Below, in pieces: positions 25,406 through 34,126 of a DNA stretch of 64,000 bases (the stretch's first letter is position 1; every line of letters starts with the position of its first letter). The DNA is taken from NCBI RefSeq assembly GCF_015560805.1, contig NZ_JADMSO010000002.1, forward strand, positions 186,001 to 250,000. The letters run 5' to 3'. The position numbers and the translations under genes are program-made. This stretch comes from Mediterraneibacter glycyrrhizinilyticus. Its GTDB lineage: Bacteria > Bacillota > Clostridia > Lachnospirales > Lachnospiraceae. Below the pieces are notes generated by a model. It was not told the origin of the DNA. It worked only from the letters and a program-made list of their open reading frames with translations, and made no database searches.

Positions 25406-27853
25406 ATGAAAAATAAATTCATAGCGACGACGTATCGCTTCCATACAAAAGACAAGAACAAATTTCTTGTGATCGGATGGTTTCGGGAGAATACGATCGG
25501 CAATAATGAGCTGAGAGTCTGCCTGGATAAAAAGAAGATCCATTTTACAATGGAAGAGAAAGACTTTGTAGGCGGCGCCGTAAAAGCGCTGGATGGTCTG
25601 AAAGTGACCAAACAGTATTTTTTGTGGATCGATCTTCCGAAAGGATGGGAAGCGTGCAGAAATCTGCAGGTCATGAATTTTTATGAGGGAGAGGGCGGAC
25701 CGGCGTTGGAGATCTCGACGAAACGATTACAGCATCTTCAGGGTAAGATGGCGAAATATATTGACGGCGGCAATCTCTTAAGTACCGGATTCCGTGTTTC
25801 CGGCTGGTATATTGACGACGGAACCGTGGAGCTTGGATTGTTTGATAAATCCGGCAAAAAATATGATGCCGAGATCAAGCGAAAACGGCGCAGTGACGTT
25901 CAGAAATTATATCCGGAAAACAGTGCGGATGAGATCGTTGGATTTGAGGCGGTGAATAAGGGGGATGCTCCGAAGAAAGTGATCGTGCATCTGGAATCTT
26001 CGACGAAAAAGGCGGATTTTCCGATCACGCTTGTGTATTCTCCACTGGAAAAAGGTGCCGAACTTTTCGATAAATATTACCGAAAGGCGAGAGCATACTA
26101 TCAGCAGTTTGGATTTAAGGAAACGGTGAAACGTAGTATTGAGAAGATCACGGTTCAGGATTCGATCAATTATAAAGCATGGATCCGGAGGAATGCGCCG
26201 ACAGCAAAAATGCTGCAGGCACAGCGTGAAGCACATTTTCAGTATGCGCCAAAGATTTCGATCGTCGTGCCGCTTTACAAGACGCCGGAGAATTATCTGC
26301 GGGAGTTTGTACAGTCCGTGCAGGCGCAGACGTATAAGAATTGGGAGTTGTGTTTTTCCGATGGGAGCGGAAAAGATTCTCCGATAGAGGGCGTTCTGAA
26401 TGAACTTACTCACAAAGAACCGCGGATCCGTGTCGTATATACGGGAGAACAGCTTCAGATCTCGGAAAATACGAACGAAGCGCTGAAGATCGCAGCCGGA
26501 GATTTTATTGCTTTCTCTGATCATGACGATCTGCTGGCGCCGGATGCGCTGTATGAATGTGTGAAAGCATTGAACGAGGATCGGTCGATCGAACTTTTGT
26601 ATACAGATGAAGATAAAGTGGATATGAAAGGCAAAGAGTTCTTTATGCCGCATTTCAAACCGGATTTTAACATCGATCTGCTTCGCTGCAACAATTATAT
26701 TTGTCATTTATTTGTTGTAAAACGGGAAATCTTAGAGCAGGTTGGAATGCTCAATCCGAAGTTTGACGGGGCACAGGATTATGATTTTGTTCTCCGATGT
26801 GTGGAAAAATCGGAACACATCCATCATATCCCGAAGATTTTGTATCACTGGCGCGCGCATAAAGATTCTACGGCGGAGAATCCGGAAAGTAAGGAATATG
26901 CGTTTATCGCCGGCGGACGTGCCGTGCAGGCTCATTACGCCCGTGTGGGGATCGATGCGGAAGTGATGCAGACGGAATATAAAGGAATTTACCGATCCAA
27001 ATACCATCTCCACGGTGAACCGTTGATCTCGATCATCATTCCGAACAAGGATCATACAGAAGATCTGGAGAAGTGTATTTCTTCGATTGAAAATAAAGCG
27101 ACTTACAAAAATGTAGAGTACATTGTTGTGGAGAACAACAGTGAAAAGGAAGAAACGTTTGCTTATTACAAGGAATTGGAGAAAAAGAATCCAAAAGCAA
27201 AAGTTGTGTTTTGGGATGGAACCGGATTTAATTATCCGGCGATCAATAATTTCGGCGTTGAAAAAGCGGGCGGAGAATATCTGCTGTTCTTGAATAATGA
27301 TACGGAGATCGTCAATGAGGACTGTCTGGAAGAATTACTCGGCTATTGTATGCGGGAAGATGTCGGGGCGGTTGGCGCCCGGCTTTACTATGAGGACGGC
27401 AGTATCCAGCATGCGGGCGTGATCGTCGGACTGGGCGGCGTTGCCGGACATGCGTTTACGGATTTTCCACACGAATCTCCGGGATATTTCGGACGGATCG
27501 TGATGGCGCAGGATTACAGCGCAGTGACGGCAGCATGTATGATGATGCGAAAAAACGTATATGAGGAAGTCGGCGGATTCGATCCGCAGTGGGCGGTTGC
27601 ATTTAACGATGTGGATCTCTGCCTGAAAATTCGAAAGGCGGGTTATTTGATCGTCTATAATCCGTATGCGGAACTGATGCATTATGAATCAAAATCCAGA
27701 GGATATGAGGATAATGAAGAGAAAGTGGAACGGTTCAATTCCGAGATTGACAACTTTATGCGGGTATGGAAAGAATTTCTCGATCAGGGAGATCCGTATT
27801 ACAGCCCGAACCTGACTCTGGACAAGAATGATTTCAGTCTGCGTGTGAAATAA
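25406..27853 (+). CDS. Two-domain GT2 glycosyltransferase (rhamnosyltransferase-like)
   Basis: This 815-residue protein begins with about 280 residues without recognisable enzyme motifs and with a beta-rich pattern, followed by two GT2 domains. The first (about 287-530) has KISIVVPLYKTPENYL and LYTDEDKVD; the second (about 541-780) has ISIIIPNKDHTEDLEKC and LLFLNNDTEI plus AVAFNDVDLCLKI. Tandem GT2 enzymes of this type build alternating or dual-linkage rhamnans in other bacteria. Its operon also makes dTDP-rhamnose and an ABC exporter, so it is the probable polymerising enzyme. The two linkages cannot be told from sequence. Confidence 0.9.
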   Translation: MKNKFIATTYRFHTKDKNKFLVIGWFRENTIGNNELRVCLDKKKIHFTMEEKDFVGGAVKALDGLKVTKQYFLWIDLPKGWEACRNLQVMNFYEGEGGPALEISTKRLQHLQGKMAKYIDGGNLLSTGFRVSGWYIDDGTVELGLFDKSGKKYDAEIKRKRRSDVQKLYPENSADEIVGFEAVNKGDAPKKVIVHLESSTKKADFPITLVYSPLEKGAELFDKYYRKARAYYQQFGFKETVKRSIEKITVQDSINYKAWIRRNAPTAKMLQAQREAHFQYAPKISIVVPLYKTPENYLREFVQSVQAQTYKNWELCFSDGSGKDSPIEGVLNELTHKEPRIRVVYTGEQLQISENTNEALKIAAGDFIAFSDHDDLLAPDALYECVKALNEDRSIELLYTDEDKVDMKGKEFFMPHFKPDFNIDLLRCNNYICHLFVVKREILEQVGMLNPKFDGAQDYDFVLRCVEKSEHIHHIPKILYHWRAHKDSTAENPESKEYAFIAGGRAVQAHYARVGIDAEVMQTEYKGIYRSKYHLHGEPLISIIIPNKDHTEDLEKCISSIENKATYKNVEYIVVENNSEKEETFAYYKELEKKNPKAKVVFWDGTGFNYPAINNFGVEKAGGEYLLFLNNDTEIVNEDCLEELLGYCMREDVGAVGARLYYEDGSIQHAGVIVGLGGVAGHAFTDFPHESPGYFGRIVMAQDYSAVTAACMMMRKNVYEEVGGFDPQWAVAFNDVDLCLKIRKAGYLIVYNPYAELMHYESKSRGYEDNEEKVERFNSEIDNFMRVWKEFLDQGDPYYSPNLTLDKNDFSLRVK

Positions 27854-27964
27854 GTATCGTGAAAATCATGCGTTTTGGTGCGGAAATTATCCACTTCTAT
27901 GTGGAAAGTGGTGTTTCGGGATGTGGAAAACACAGGGGAAAGCAAGAAATAAGGAGGATAACTC

Positions 27965-28807
27965 ATGAGAATCTTAGTGACAGGTGTAAAAGGACAGCTT
28001 GGTCATGACGTGATGAACGAGCTGGCAAAGCGCGGACATACAGGAATCGGTGTGGATGTGGAAGAAATGGACATTACCGATGCAAAAAAAGTAAATGAAG
28101 TGATCCGGGCATCCGAGGTGGAAGCAGTGATCCACTGCGCAGCGTATACCGCTGTGGATGCTGCGGAAGATCAGGTGGAGCTTTGCCGTAAGATCAATGC
28201 GGAGGGAACCGAGAATATTGCAAAGGTTTGTAAAGAACTGGATATTAAGATGATGTACATCAGTACGGATTATGTGTTTGACGGTGAGGGAACCCGTCCG
28301 TGGGAGCCGGACGATGAGCGTCATCCGTTGAATGTTTACGGATTGACCAAATATGAGGGTGAACTTGCAGTTGAAAAGTATCTGGATAAATTCTTTACGA
28401 TCCGGATCGCCTGGGTATTTGGTGTAAACGGAAAGAACTTTATCAAGACAATGTTGAAGCTTTCCGAGACACATGACGAGTTGAATGTGGTTGATGATCA
28501 GATCGGTTCTCCGACATATACGTATGATCTGGCTGTATTATTGGTAGATATGATCGAAACCGAAAAATATGGTAGATATCACGCGACGAATGAGGGACTT
28601 TGCAGCTGGTATGAATTTGCCTGCGAGATCTTCCGTCAGGCAGGACGGGATGTGAAAGTGAATCCGGTGAGCAGCGACGAATTCCCGACAAAAGCAAAAC
28701 GTCCGCATAACAGCCGGATGGATAAAAGCAAGCTGACGGAGAATGGATTTACACCGCTTCCGGCATGGCAGGATGCGCTGAAACGGTATTTGGAGATTAT
28801 ATTGTAA
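27965..28807 (+). CDS. rfbD: dTDP-4-dehydrorhamnose reductase
   Basis: This 280-residue reductase completes dTDP-L-rhamnose. It has the NADPH-binding start MRILVTGVKGQLGHDV, the STDYVFDGEG motif and the catalytic YGLTKYEGE (YxxxK). AAGGAGGATAAC is its ribosome site. It closes the operon about 5 kb after rfbC, separated by the exporter genes, an unknown membrane protein and the glycosyltransferase. The 111-bp gap before it contains a small CCACTT/AGTGG hairpin but no strong promoter. Confidence 0.96.
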   Translation: MRILVTGVKGQLGHDVMNELAKRGHTGIGVDVEEMDITDAKKVNEVIRASEVEAVIHCAAYTAVDAAEDQVELCRKINAEGTENIAKVCKELDIKMMYISTDYVFDGEGTRPWEPDDERHPLNVYGLTKYEGELAVEKYLDKFFTIRIAWVFGVNGKNFIKTMLKLSETHDELNVVDDQIGSPTYTYDLAVLLVDMIETEKYGRYHATNEGLCSWYEFACEIFRQAGRDVKVNPVSSDEFPTKAKRPHNSRMDKSKLTENGFTPLPAWQDALKRYLEIIL

Positions 28808-28901
28808 ATCACCGGAAGTGCCAAAAGGCACATTCCGGGATTGTAAGCAGTCGCCAAGATCTCGGGCAAGCCCGGACTTTGGCTCGTTGCCTATACAAAA
28901 A

Positions 28902-28947
28902 GATAGCAGTCTGGTCGTTTGAATTGTGTGACCGGACTGCTATTTTT
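28902..28947 (+). terminator. Rho-independent terminator of the rhamnan operon
   Basis: A 15-bp stem (28902-28916 with 28930-28944, one wobble pair and one end mismatch) is preceded by A5 and followed by T5. This is the best terminator in the window. Confidence 0.88.
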
Positions 28948-29227
28948 ATGATGTGTACAACATTGAGAGAGGACTTCGGAACTATTTTATTTTGCTCCTT
29001 TTATTTTGATAAAGATATGCTATACTATTTTTAAAGCATTATTTTCTTGAATACATGACGGTATATTTCAAGTCATTGTTTCTATATGCAATCTCAATTC
29101 TGGAAGATTGTAGATCTAAATCCAATTCTGGTTTTTCGGAAAATTCATGCTTTTCATCATTTATCAGGCAGGAGTTTCCGAAAAAATGGGGATCTCCTGA
29201 TACAACAGAAAAAGGAATCAATCGGTG

Positions 29228-29338
29228 ATGGATGTGATCGTTCGTGCAAATCCAGAACCATTTCGAGAGGAGGCAGAGGATATGTGTGAAGCATTGATGG
29301 AGTTGATGAAAGATAAGTTTGAAGAATTTGGTTTGTAG
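29228..29338 (+). pseudogene. Possible remnant of a PD-(D/E)XK (Rpn-type) transposase
   Basis: A 36-codon open frame (MDVIVRANPEPFREEAEDMC through EEFGL) resembles the region just after the nuclease core of Rpn/PD-(D/E)XK family transposases, which in Clostridia often contains a phrase such as MCEALxELM. The nuclease part itself is not present upstream in any frame I could read. A GAGGAGG-like sequence is inside it rather than before it. I treat it as a decayed tail; it could also be a chance open frame. Confidence 0.35.
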
Positions 29339-29374
29339 GATTATGTGATAGATTTTATTAATAAAAGAGAATAA

Positions 29375-29464
29375 AAAACGTCCTGTTGGAAAGAAAGGTT
29401 ATGATACCGGAGAATCAAAGTTTGATTACCGGTAATATTACCAGACTTCTGGCAGGACGTTTTT
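29375..29464. terminator. Structured bidirectional terminator with nested stems
   Basis: An 11-bp perfect outer stem (29375-29385 with 29453-29463) encloses a second hairpin: TACCGG/CCGGTA (29405-29410 with 29429-29434) around AATCAAA/TTTGATT. Runs of A on the left and T on the right give a T-tract on either strand. It ends the minus-strand operon that stops at 29472. Confidence 0.7.
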
Positions 29465-29471
29465 AATGAGA

Positions 29472-31445
29472 TTAGATATTAAATGGTACCAATACGCAGT
29501 CATAGATCGTTTTAAATTCAATGCATGCGATCACTGCGAAGACGGCAAGGTCGTATTTTCGTTCGTTCCACAATGTACGAAGCTTCACTGGAAGAAACAT
29601 ACTGAACAATGGGAAGAGCAGCGGCAGATAATATCGTCCCTGCACTCCGGCGATCGTGGTTCTTCCGACTTCCGTAAAATCCAGATACAGAGCGGACCAG
29701 ATCATTCCGGCGATCGCGAGAAGCAGGAACGTCAGTACGCCTTTTTCCTTTATGTTCATATGGCGATTCGAAAGTCCGGCAGTATCGGTCAGGATCAAAA
29801 CGATCATCAGGATCATGATCAGGTGCACGCAGGGCGAAGTTGCCAGATGACCTAAAAAAGCAAGGCTGTCCGGTCCGAGTGTAAAACATACAATTGTAGA
29901 AGAGAAGTTTTCAAACCATACTCCAAGGTAAGAAATCGGCTGAGACAGGACGAGTGCAAGCTGTGCAGCCCGGTTTGTATCACCGCCGCGTACATCGCCG
30001 GTTGCAGGCGGTGCAATAAAGCTTGGCAGGATAAAAGTTCCGATCAAAAGCAGGACGGAACCGATCACTGCAAGACGGCAGAGCGTCCGCTGTTTTTTAT
30101 TTTTATATTTATCTTTGGGAATCAAAAGTCCCATCAGTACAAGCGGAATGTAGATCGCTTTGGCAAGAGATGCCACTGCGATCGACACAACAAAGAAGAC
30201 GAAATTCTTTGTCTCGAGCGGTTTCTTCCGATCCAGCAATTCGGCGAGCAGGTATGCAAAACCAAACGTGATTCCTGCGATGATCATGGCATCGTAAGAA
30301 TAGGTGCTTGCAAGAAAGATCGGCGTAGGCATTAAACCGATCGCTGCCATCAGTCGTTTCCCGATCGGCAGTTTTTTGATAGCAAAGTACATGATCACCG
30401 CATAAGCCAGCAAATTGCACCACCGCCCCAGCATATAGACATAGCCAAAGTTTAAATGAAGCAGTTGACCGGCTTTGATCCCCAATGCCTGAGGAATATA
30501 ATGCAGATTGTAGAAATTGGTAAGGTTTGGTTTATTGGATATTTCGATCGCTTCCGGGCTGCGATAATCTGCAAGTGTATCGAGAGAACCAAACAATTCG
30601 ACTTTTTCTTCTTTCGACTGAGGCAGATTATAAGGCCAGTTCGTGAGACTGACGGCGGTATATTCATGCAATGTCGGTGTTAATTTTGCGGTACGGGTGA
30701 TCGGCAGTGTGTATGCACGGTTAAAATGGATTTCTTCATCCCAGCCGACTTTGCTGATCGGAAGTACGGAAACAAAAACGGTACCGATCACAAGTGTAAA
30801 GACGAGAAAGCGGCTTTCGACTTTTTTTGCCCAGGCAGATCGCGAAAAAAATAAAAACGCGATCAAAGCATACAACGCCAGGAAAAAGAAGAATCGTTCT
30901 TTGGAAAATTGGAACTCATTTTTAATTCCGGCATTGGTAATTTTGAGTCCGTCCAATCCCTCCGGTACGCGAATCGTGATCTCGTCGGCTTCTTTATGCA
31001 GGTTGATGGTGGAGGTATGGATCAGATTTGGATTCTGGTCGGTATATTCCACGATTTCTTCTGTGCCGAATACATTATAGCTATGTACGGAGATTTGAAA
31101 ATCCGCCAGTTTATCCGCCGCTTCGCGTTCAAACGAAAAATAAAATTTTCCGACATACTGTTTATCGAAACAGAATGTGACGCTGCTTTTCTCTGCGCCG
31201 CAGACAATGCTGTCCCCATCCGGTTCACATCCTTTGTGTGAAGCGGAGGTGACAGGAAGCGGCGTGTTGTAGGAATCTCTGAGCGCGGGAATCTGAAATG
31301 CAAGTTCACTTAAAAATGCAAGGAACAAAACCGGGATTACGATCAATATGATGCGCAGCAGTGAACGCTTCCGGTCGCCGTGCATGTGGTCGGTCTGTCC
31401 GGCTGATTTTTTTGGATTTTTGGATTTTGTTACAGATAAGTTCAT
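29472..31445 (-). CDS. DUF2142 polytopic membrane protein
   Basis: This 657-residue protein has one N-terminal membrane segment, an extracytoplasmic beta-rich domain (about 55-180), and then about ten membrane segments. The stretch KVGWDEEIHFNRAY is the conserved acidic loop of DUF2142, a family related to GT-C type membrane glycosyltransferases and found in surface-glycan loci. It would use a polyprenyl-phosphate sugar outside the membrane; this is inferred from the fold class. It is co-transcribed behind the GT2 gene at 31464-32444 with an 18-bp gap. Confidence 0.85.
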   Translation of the reverse strand: MNLSVTKSKNPKKSAGQTDHMHGDRKRSLLRIILIVIPVLFLAFLSELAFQIPALRDSYNTPLPVTSASHKGCEPDGDSIVCGAEKSSVTFCFDKQYVGKFYFSFEREAADKLADFQISVHSYNVFGTEEIVEYTDQNPNLIHTSTINLHKEADEITIRVPEGLDGLKITNAGIKNEFQFSKERFFFFLALYALIAFLFFSRSAWAKKVESRFLVFTLVIGTVFVSVLPISKVGWDEEIHFNRAYTLPITRTAKLTPTLHEYTAVSLTNWPYNLPQSKEEKVELFGSLDTLADYRSPEAIEISNKPNLTNFYNLHYIPQALGIKAGQLLHLNFGYVYMLGRWCNLLAYAVIMYFAIKKLPIGKRLMAAIGLMPTPIFLASTYSYDAMIIAGITFGFAYLLAELLDRKKPLETKNFVFFVVSIAVASLAKAIYIPLVLMGLLIPKDKYKNKKQRTLCRLAVIGSVLLLIGTFILPSFIAPPATGDVRGGDTNRAAQLALVLSQPISYLGVWFENFSSTIVCFTLGPDSLAFLGHLATSPCVHLIMILMIVLILTDTAGLSNRHMNIKEKGVLTFLLLAIAGMIWSALYLDFTEVGRTTIAGVQGRYYLPLLFPLFSMFLPVKLRTLWNERKYDLAVFAVIACIEFKTIYDCVLVPFNI

Positions 31446-31463
31446 AGTTGTGTCTCCAGTCGC

Positions 31464-32444
31464 TTATTTATGGAACAGTTTTCTTTGAAACCAATCTCCC
31501 GCATAGCGGAAAGTGTGGCAAAAAAGATCTGCTTCTATTTTTATATAAGAAGAAAGGTGCCGCATTTGAAACGGTACTTTTTTGCAGGAACGGATCGTTG
31601 AGAGTCCCTCCCGGATCCCGTCGGCGTAGTCTTTTCCGAATCCTTTTTTGCAGAAAAACAGGTATTTAACCGCATACCCGGCAAAAAGCGGAAGAAAATT
31701 AACGACCAGCTGAATGAACGGCATATTTTTATAATTCAGCCATATGCTGTTTCTGGCGGATAATTTTACTTTAAAGCTGTTATACTTGGAACCGCTTGTC
31801 CCGCTTCCGACATGATAGACGAGAGCGTCCGGACAGTACATATTTTTGAAACCGTAGATCCGTGCGCGATAGCCGATATCGATGTCTTCCAGATAGGCGA
31901 AATGGGATTCGTCAAAATATCCGATACGGCGGAATGCGCTTTTTCGATAGATTGCGGCTCCGGCACAGGCGGTAAAGATCTCGTCGGCTTCCGTATAATT
32001 GGAAATTGGCCGCCCGGTTCCGCGGCAGATGCCCCAGCCGACCAGCGTATAAAGATCCCCGGCGCTGTCGATGAGATCCGGGTGATACATCTGGATCATC
32101 TTACTGCTGACCGAAAAAATATCCGGTGATCGTTCAATGGCATGGAGAAGCGCCTCTGTAAAATGTGGATCCACAGTCGTATCATTATTTAAAAGGATGA
32201 CATATGGAGTCTGCGCGTGCCGTATGCCGGCGTTGACTGCGGCGCTGAAGCCATAATTCTGATCCAAATGCAGAACCTCGATCTCCGGAAAATGCTCTTT
32301 CATGAAATCCAGACTTCCATCGGAAGAAGCATTGTCTACAACTAATGTATGAAAATCCTGCATTGTCTGCTTTTTAAGAGAATCCAGGCAGGGTTTCAGG
32401 AAATGTTTTCCGTTATAATTCGGAATGATAACCGTTACTTTCAT
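31464..32444 (-). CDS. Glycosyltransferase family 2 (rhamnosyltransferase WbbL-like)
   Basis: This 326-residue GT-A enzyme starts MKVTVIIPNYNGKHFLKPCL and has VVDNASSDGS, the NYGFSAAVNAGI block and the LLNNDTTVDP metal-binding motif. The pattern is that of WbbL-type rhamnosyltransferases. One or two weak C-terminal hydrophobic stretches suggest membrane association. It is the first gene of a two-gene minus-strand operon, pointing away from the WbaP-like gene. Rhamnose as donor fits the nearby dTDP-rhamnose genes but is not proven by sequence. Confidence 0.9.
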   Translation of the reverse strand: MKVTVIIPNYNGKHFLKPCLDSLKKQTMQDFHTLVVDNASSDGSLDFMKEHFPEIEVLHLDQNYGFSAAVNAGIRHAQTPYVILLNNDTTVDPHFTEALLHAIERSPDIFSVSSKMIQMYHPDLIDSAGDLYTLVGWGICRGTGRPISNYTEADEIFTACAGAAIYRKSAFRRIGYFDESHFAYLEDIDIGYRARIYGFKNMYCPDALVYHVGSGTSGSKYNSFKVKLSARNSIWLNYKNMPFIQLVVNFLPLFAGYAVKYLFFCKKGFGKDYADGIREGLSTIRSCKKVPFQMRHLSSYIKIEADLFCHTFRYAGDWFQRKLFHK

Positions 32445-32479
32445 TCTGATACCTCGTTTATTTTAATGATTTCTGTTGT

Positions 32480-32508
32480 ATTATAGCAAATTTCCTGTCA
32501 GGTTGCCA
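32480..32508 (-). promoter_or_regulatory. Probable promoter of the minus-strand GT2-DUF2142 operon
   Basis: On the minus strand TATAAT (32485-32480) is clear, with a weak TGGCAA (32508-32503) 17 bp upstream. It lies 36 bp before the GT2 start, which has a GAGG ribosome site. Confidence 0.5.
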
Positions 32509-32581
32509 GAAAGAAAACAGAAAATATTTTACAAAAGTGTTACAAAATGGAAAACAGAATGTGTAAAATTAGTGATTTTCC

Positions 32582-32610
32582 TTGTCCTTTCCTGTAAAAT
32601 ATAGTATTAT
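32582..32610 (+). promoter_or_regulatory. Promoter of the WbaP-like operon with a structured leader
   Basis: TTGTCC (32582-32587) and TATTAT (32605-32610) are 17 bp apart. The leader of about 95 bases that follows holds two small inverted repeats, CAGCGTA/TATGCTG (32624-32648) and CGGCGC/GCGCCG (about 32659-32681), which may affect translation. Confidence 0.6.
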
Positions 32611-32712
32611 ATTACAGATAACGTCAGCGTACTAAGCGTTGTATGCTGATGTTGCCGGCGGCGCCGGATCTCATAGCGCCGATGAATGGATAGAAAAGGA
32701 AGCTTGATATTT

Positions 32713-34116
32713 ATGATAAAAGAAAATCAAAAACTGCTGAATTGGATGCAGGTATTGCTGGATGCGGCAGTGATTGTTGTTTCTTATATATTTGCGTGGT
32801 ATATCCGTTTCCGAAGCGGGTTGTTTGCGTTGGACGAGTGGTATCTCAGCCGGCAGTCCTATATGAAACTGCTGTATGTGATCGTTCCGGTTTTTCTGAT
32901 CTTATATTATGCATTCCGTCTGTATGTTCCGAAGCGGATCATGGGACGGCGTCTGGAGGCATGGCGCGTGCTGCAGGCGAATGTGATCGGATTGATGGGA
33001 TTGATCCTGATCTTATATGTGCTCAGAATGGGCGATATTTCCCGTACGATGTTGTTTGTGTTCGGATGCAGCAATGTATTTTTTGAAGTTGTTGAGCGAA
33101 ATGTGATCCGGTTGATCCTGCGCAGGATCCGGAGACAGGGATATAATCAGAAACATATGATCCTTGTCGGATACAGCAGGGCGGCAGAACAGTATATTGA
33201 CCGGATCAAAGCGAATCCCGGCTGGGGATATTCGGTGCGTGGGATCTTAGATGACAACAAGCCGATCGGTACGGAATATAAGGGCGTGAAAGTGATCGGG
33301 GTGATCGAAGATCTCAATCAGATCCTGCCTGCAAATAAACTGGATGAGATCGCGGTGACATTGGGATTGGGAGAATACGCGAAGCTGGAGCACATCGTTG
33401 CAATGTGTGAAAAATCCGGCGTGCATACGAAGTTTATCCCGGATTACAACAACATCATTCCGACAAAACCATATACGGAAGACATTCAGGGGCTTCCGGT
33501 CATCAATATCCGCAGAGTTCCGCTGAACAATCTGTTGAACCGGTTTGTGAAACGCAGTGTGGATTTGTTCGGCGCAGTTGTGGCGCTGATTTTGTTTTCA
33601 CCGGTCATGCTGATCACGGCGATCGTGATCAAGGTGACGTCTCCGGGGCCGCTGATCTTTAAACAGGAACGGATCGGATTGAAGAACAAGCCATTCTATA
33701 TGTACAAGTTCCGATCCATGGTTGTACAGGAAGATACGGATGAGAAAAAAGAGTGGACAACGAAGAACGATCCTCGGGTTACGCCGGTAGGCAGATTTAT
33801 CCGTCGGACAAGTATCGATGAACTGCCGCAGTTGTTCAATGTTTTGATGGGAACTATGAGCCTGGTCGGTCCAAGACCGGAGCGTCCGCAGTTCGTAGAC
33901 AAATTCAAAGAAGAGATCCCGCGTTATATGATCAAACATCAGGTGCGCCCGGGACTCACCGGATGGGCGCAGGTCAACGGATACCGCGGAGATACTTCCA
34001 TTCGGAAGCGGATCGAGTACGATCTTTATTACATTGAGAACTGGACGATCGGATTCGATTTTAAGATCATTCTTCTGACATTTTTTAAAGGATTTATCAA
34101 TAAGAATGCATACTAA
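32713..34116 (+). CDS. Polyprenyl-phosphate hexose-1-phosphate transferase (WbaP/WcaJ-like)
   Basis: This 467-residue protein starts polymer synthesis by loading a sugar phosphate on undecaprenyl phosphate. Four N-terminal membrane segments and a CoA-binding-like domain with [15 protein letters not shown] come first. The catalytic C-terminal domain follows a re-entrant helix and has [26 protein letters not shown] with the Asp-Glu dyad, and GPRPERP. ATG 32713 (AAGGAAG upstream) is preferred; ATG 32686, nine codons earlier, has no ribosome site. It is the first of three initiating transferases in the window. Glucose or galactose phosphate is the usual substrate. Confidence 0.93.
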   Translation: MIKENQKLLNWMQVLLDAAVIVVSYIFAWYIRFRSGLFALDEWYLSRQSYMKLLYVIVPVFLILYYAFRLYVPKRIMGRRLEAWRVLQANVIGLMGLILILYVLRMGDISRTMLFVFGCSNVFFEVVERNVIRLILRRIRRQGYNQKHMILVGYSRAAEQYIDRIKANPGWGYSVRGILDDNKPIGTEYKGVKVIGVIEDLNQILPANKLDEIAVTLGLGEYAKLEHIVAMCEKSGVHTKFIPDYNNIIPTKPYTEDIQGLPVINIRRVPLNNLLNRFVKRSVDLFGAVVALILFSPVMLITAIVIKVTSPGPLIFKQERIGLKNKPFYMYKFRSMVVQEDTDEKKEWTTKNDPRVTPVGRFIRRTSIDELPQLFNVLMGTMSLVGPRPERPQFVDKFKEEIPRYMIKHQVRPGLTGWAQVNGYRGDTSIRKRIEYDLYYIENWTIGFDFKIILLTFFKGFINKNAY

Positions 34117-34126
34117 AGGATCAATG

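Larger units (their letters stand above)
28808..29471. other. Gap between rfbD and the DUF2142 gene: hairpins, terminators and a probable transposase remnant
   Basis: This 664-bp stretch has no convincing intact gene. It contains a hairpin without T-run right after rfbD (28813-28837), a strong terminator (28902-28947), an AT-rich part with a weak promoter-like TTTTAT/TATACT pair (28999-29026), a short coding remnant (29228-29338) and a large structured terminator (29375-29464). Its lower GC and lack of genes mark a boundary between two gene blocks, possibly an old insertion point. Confidence 0.7.

Noticed and set aside
29086-29289. 67-codon plus-strand open frame in the gap after rfbD
   Set aside because: No ribosome site, no domain, and it overlaps the more suggestive 36-codon transposase-like piece in another frame.
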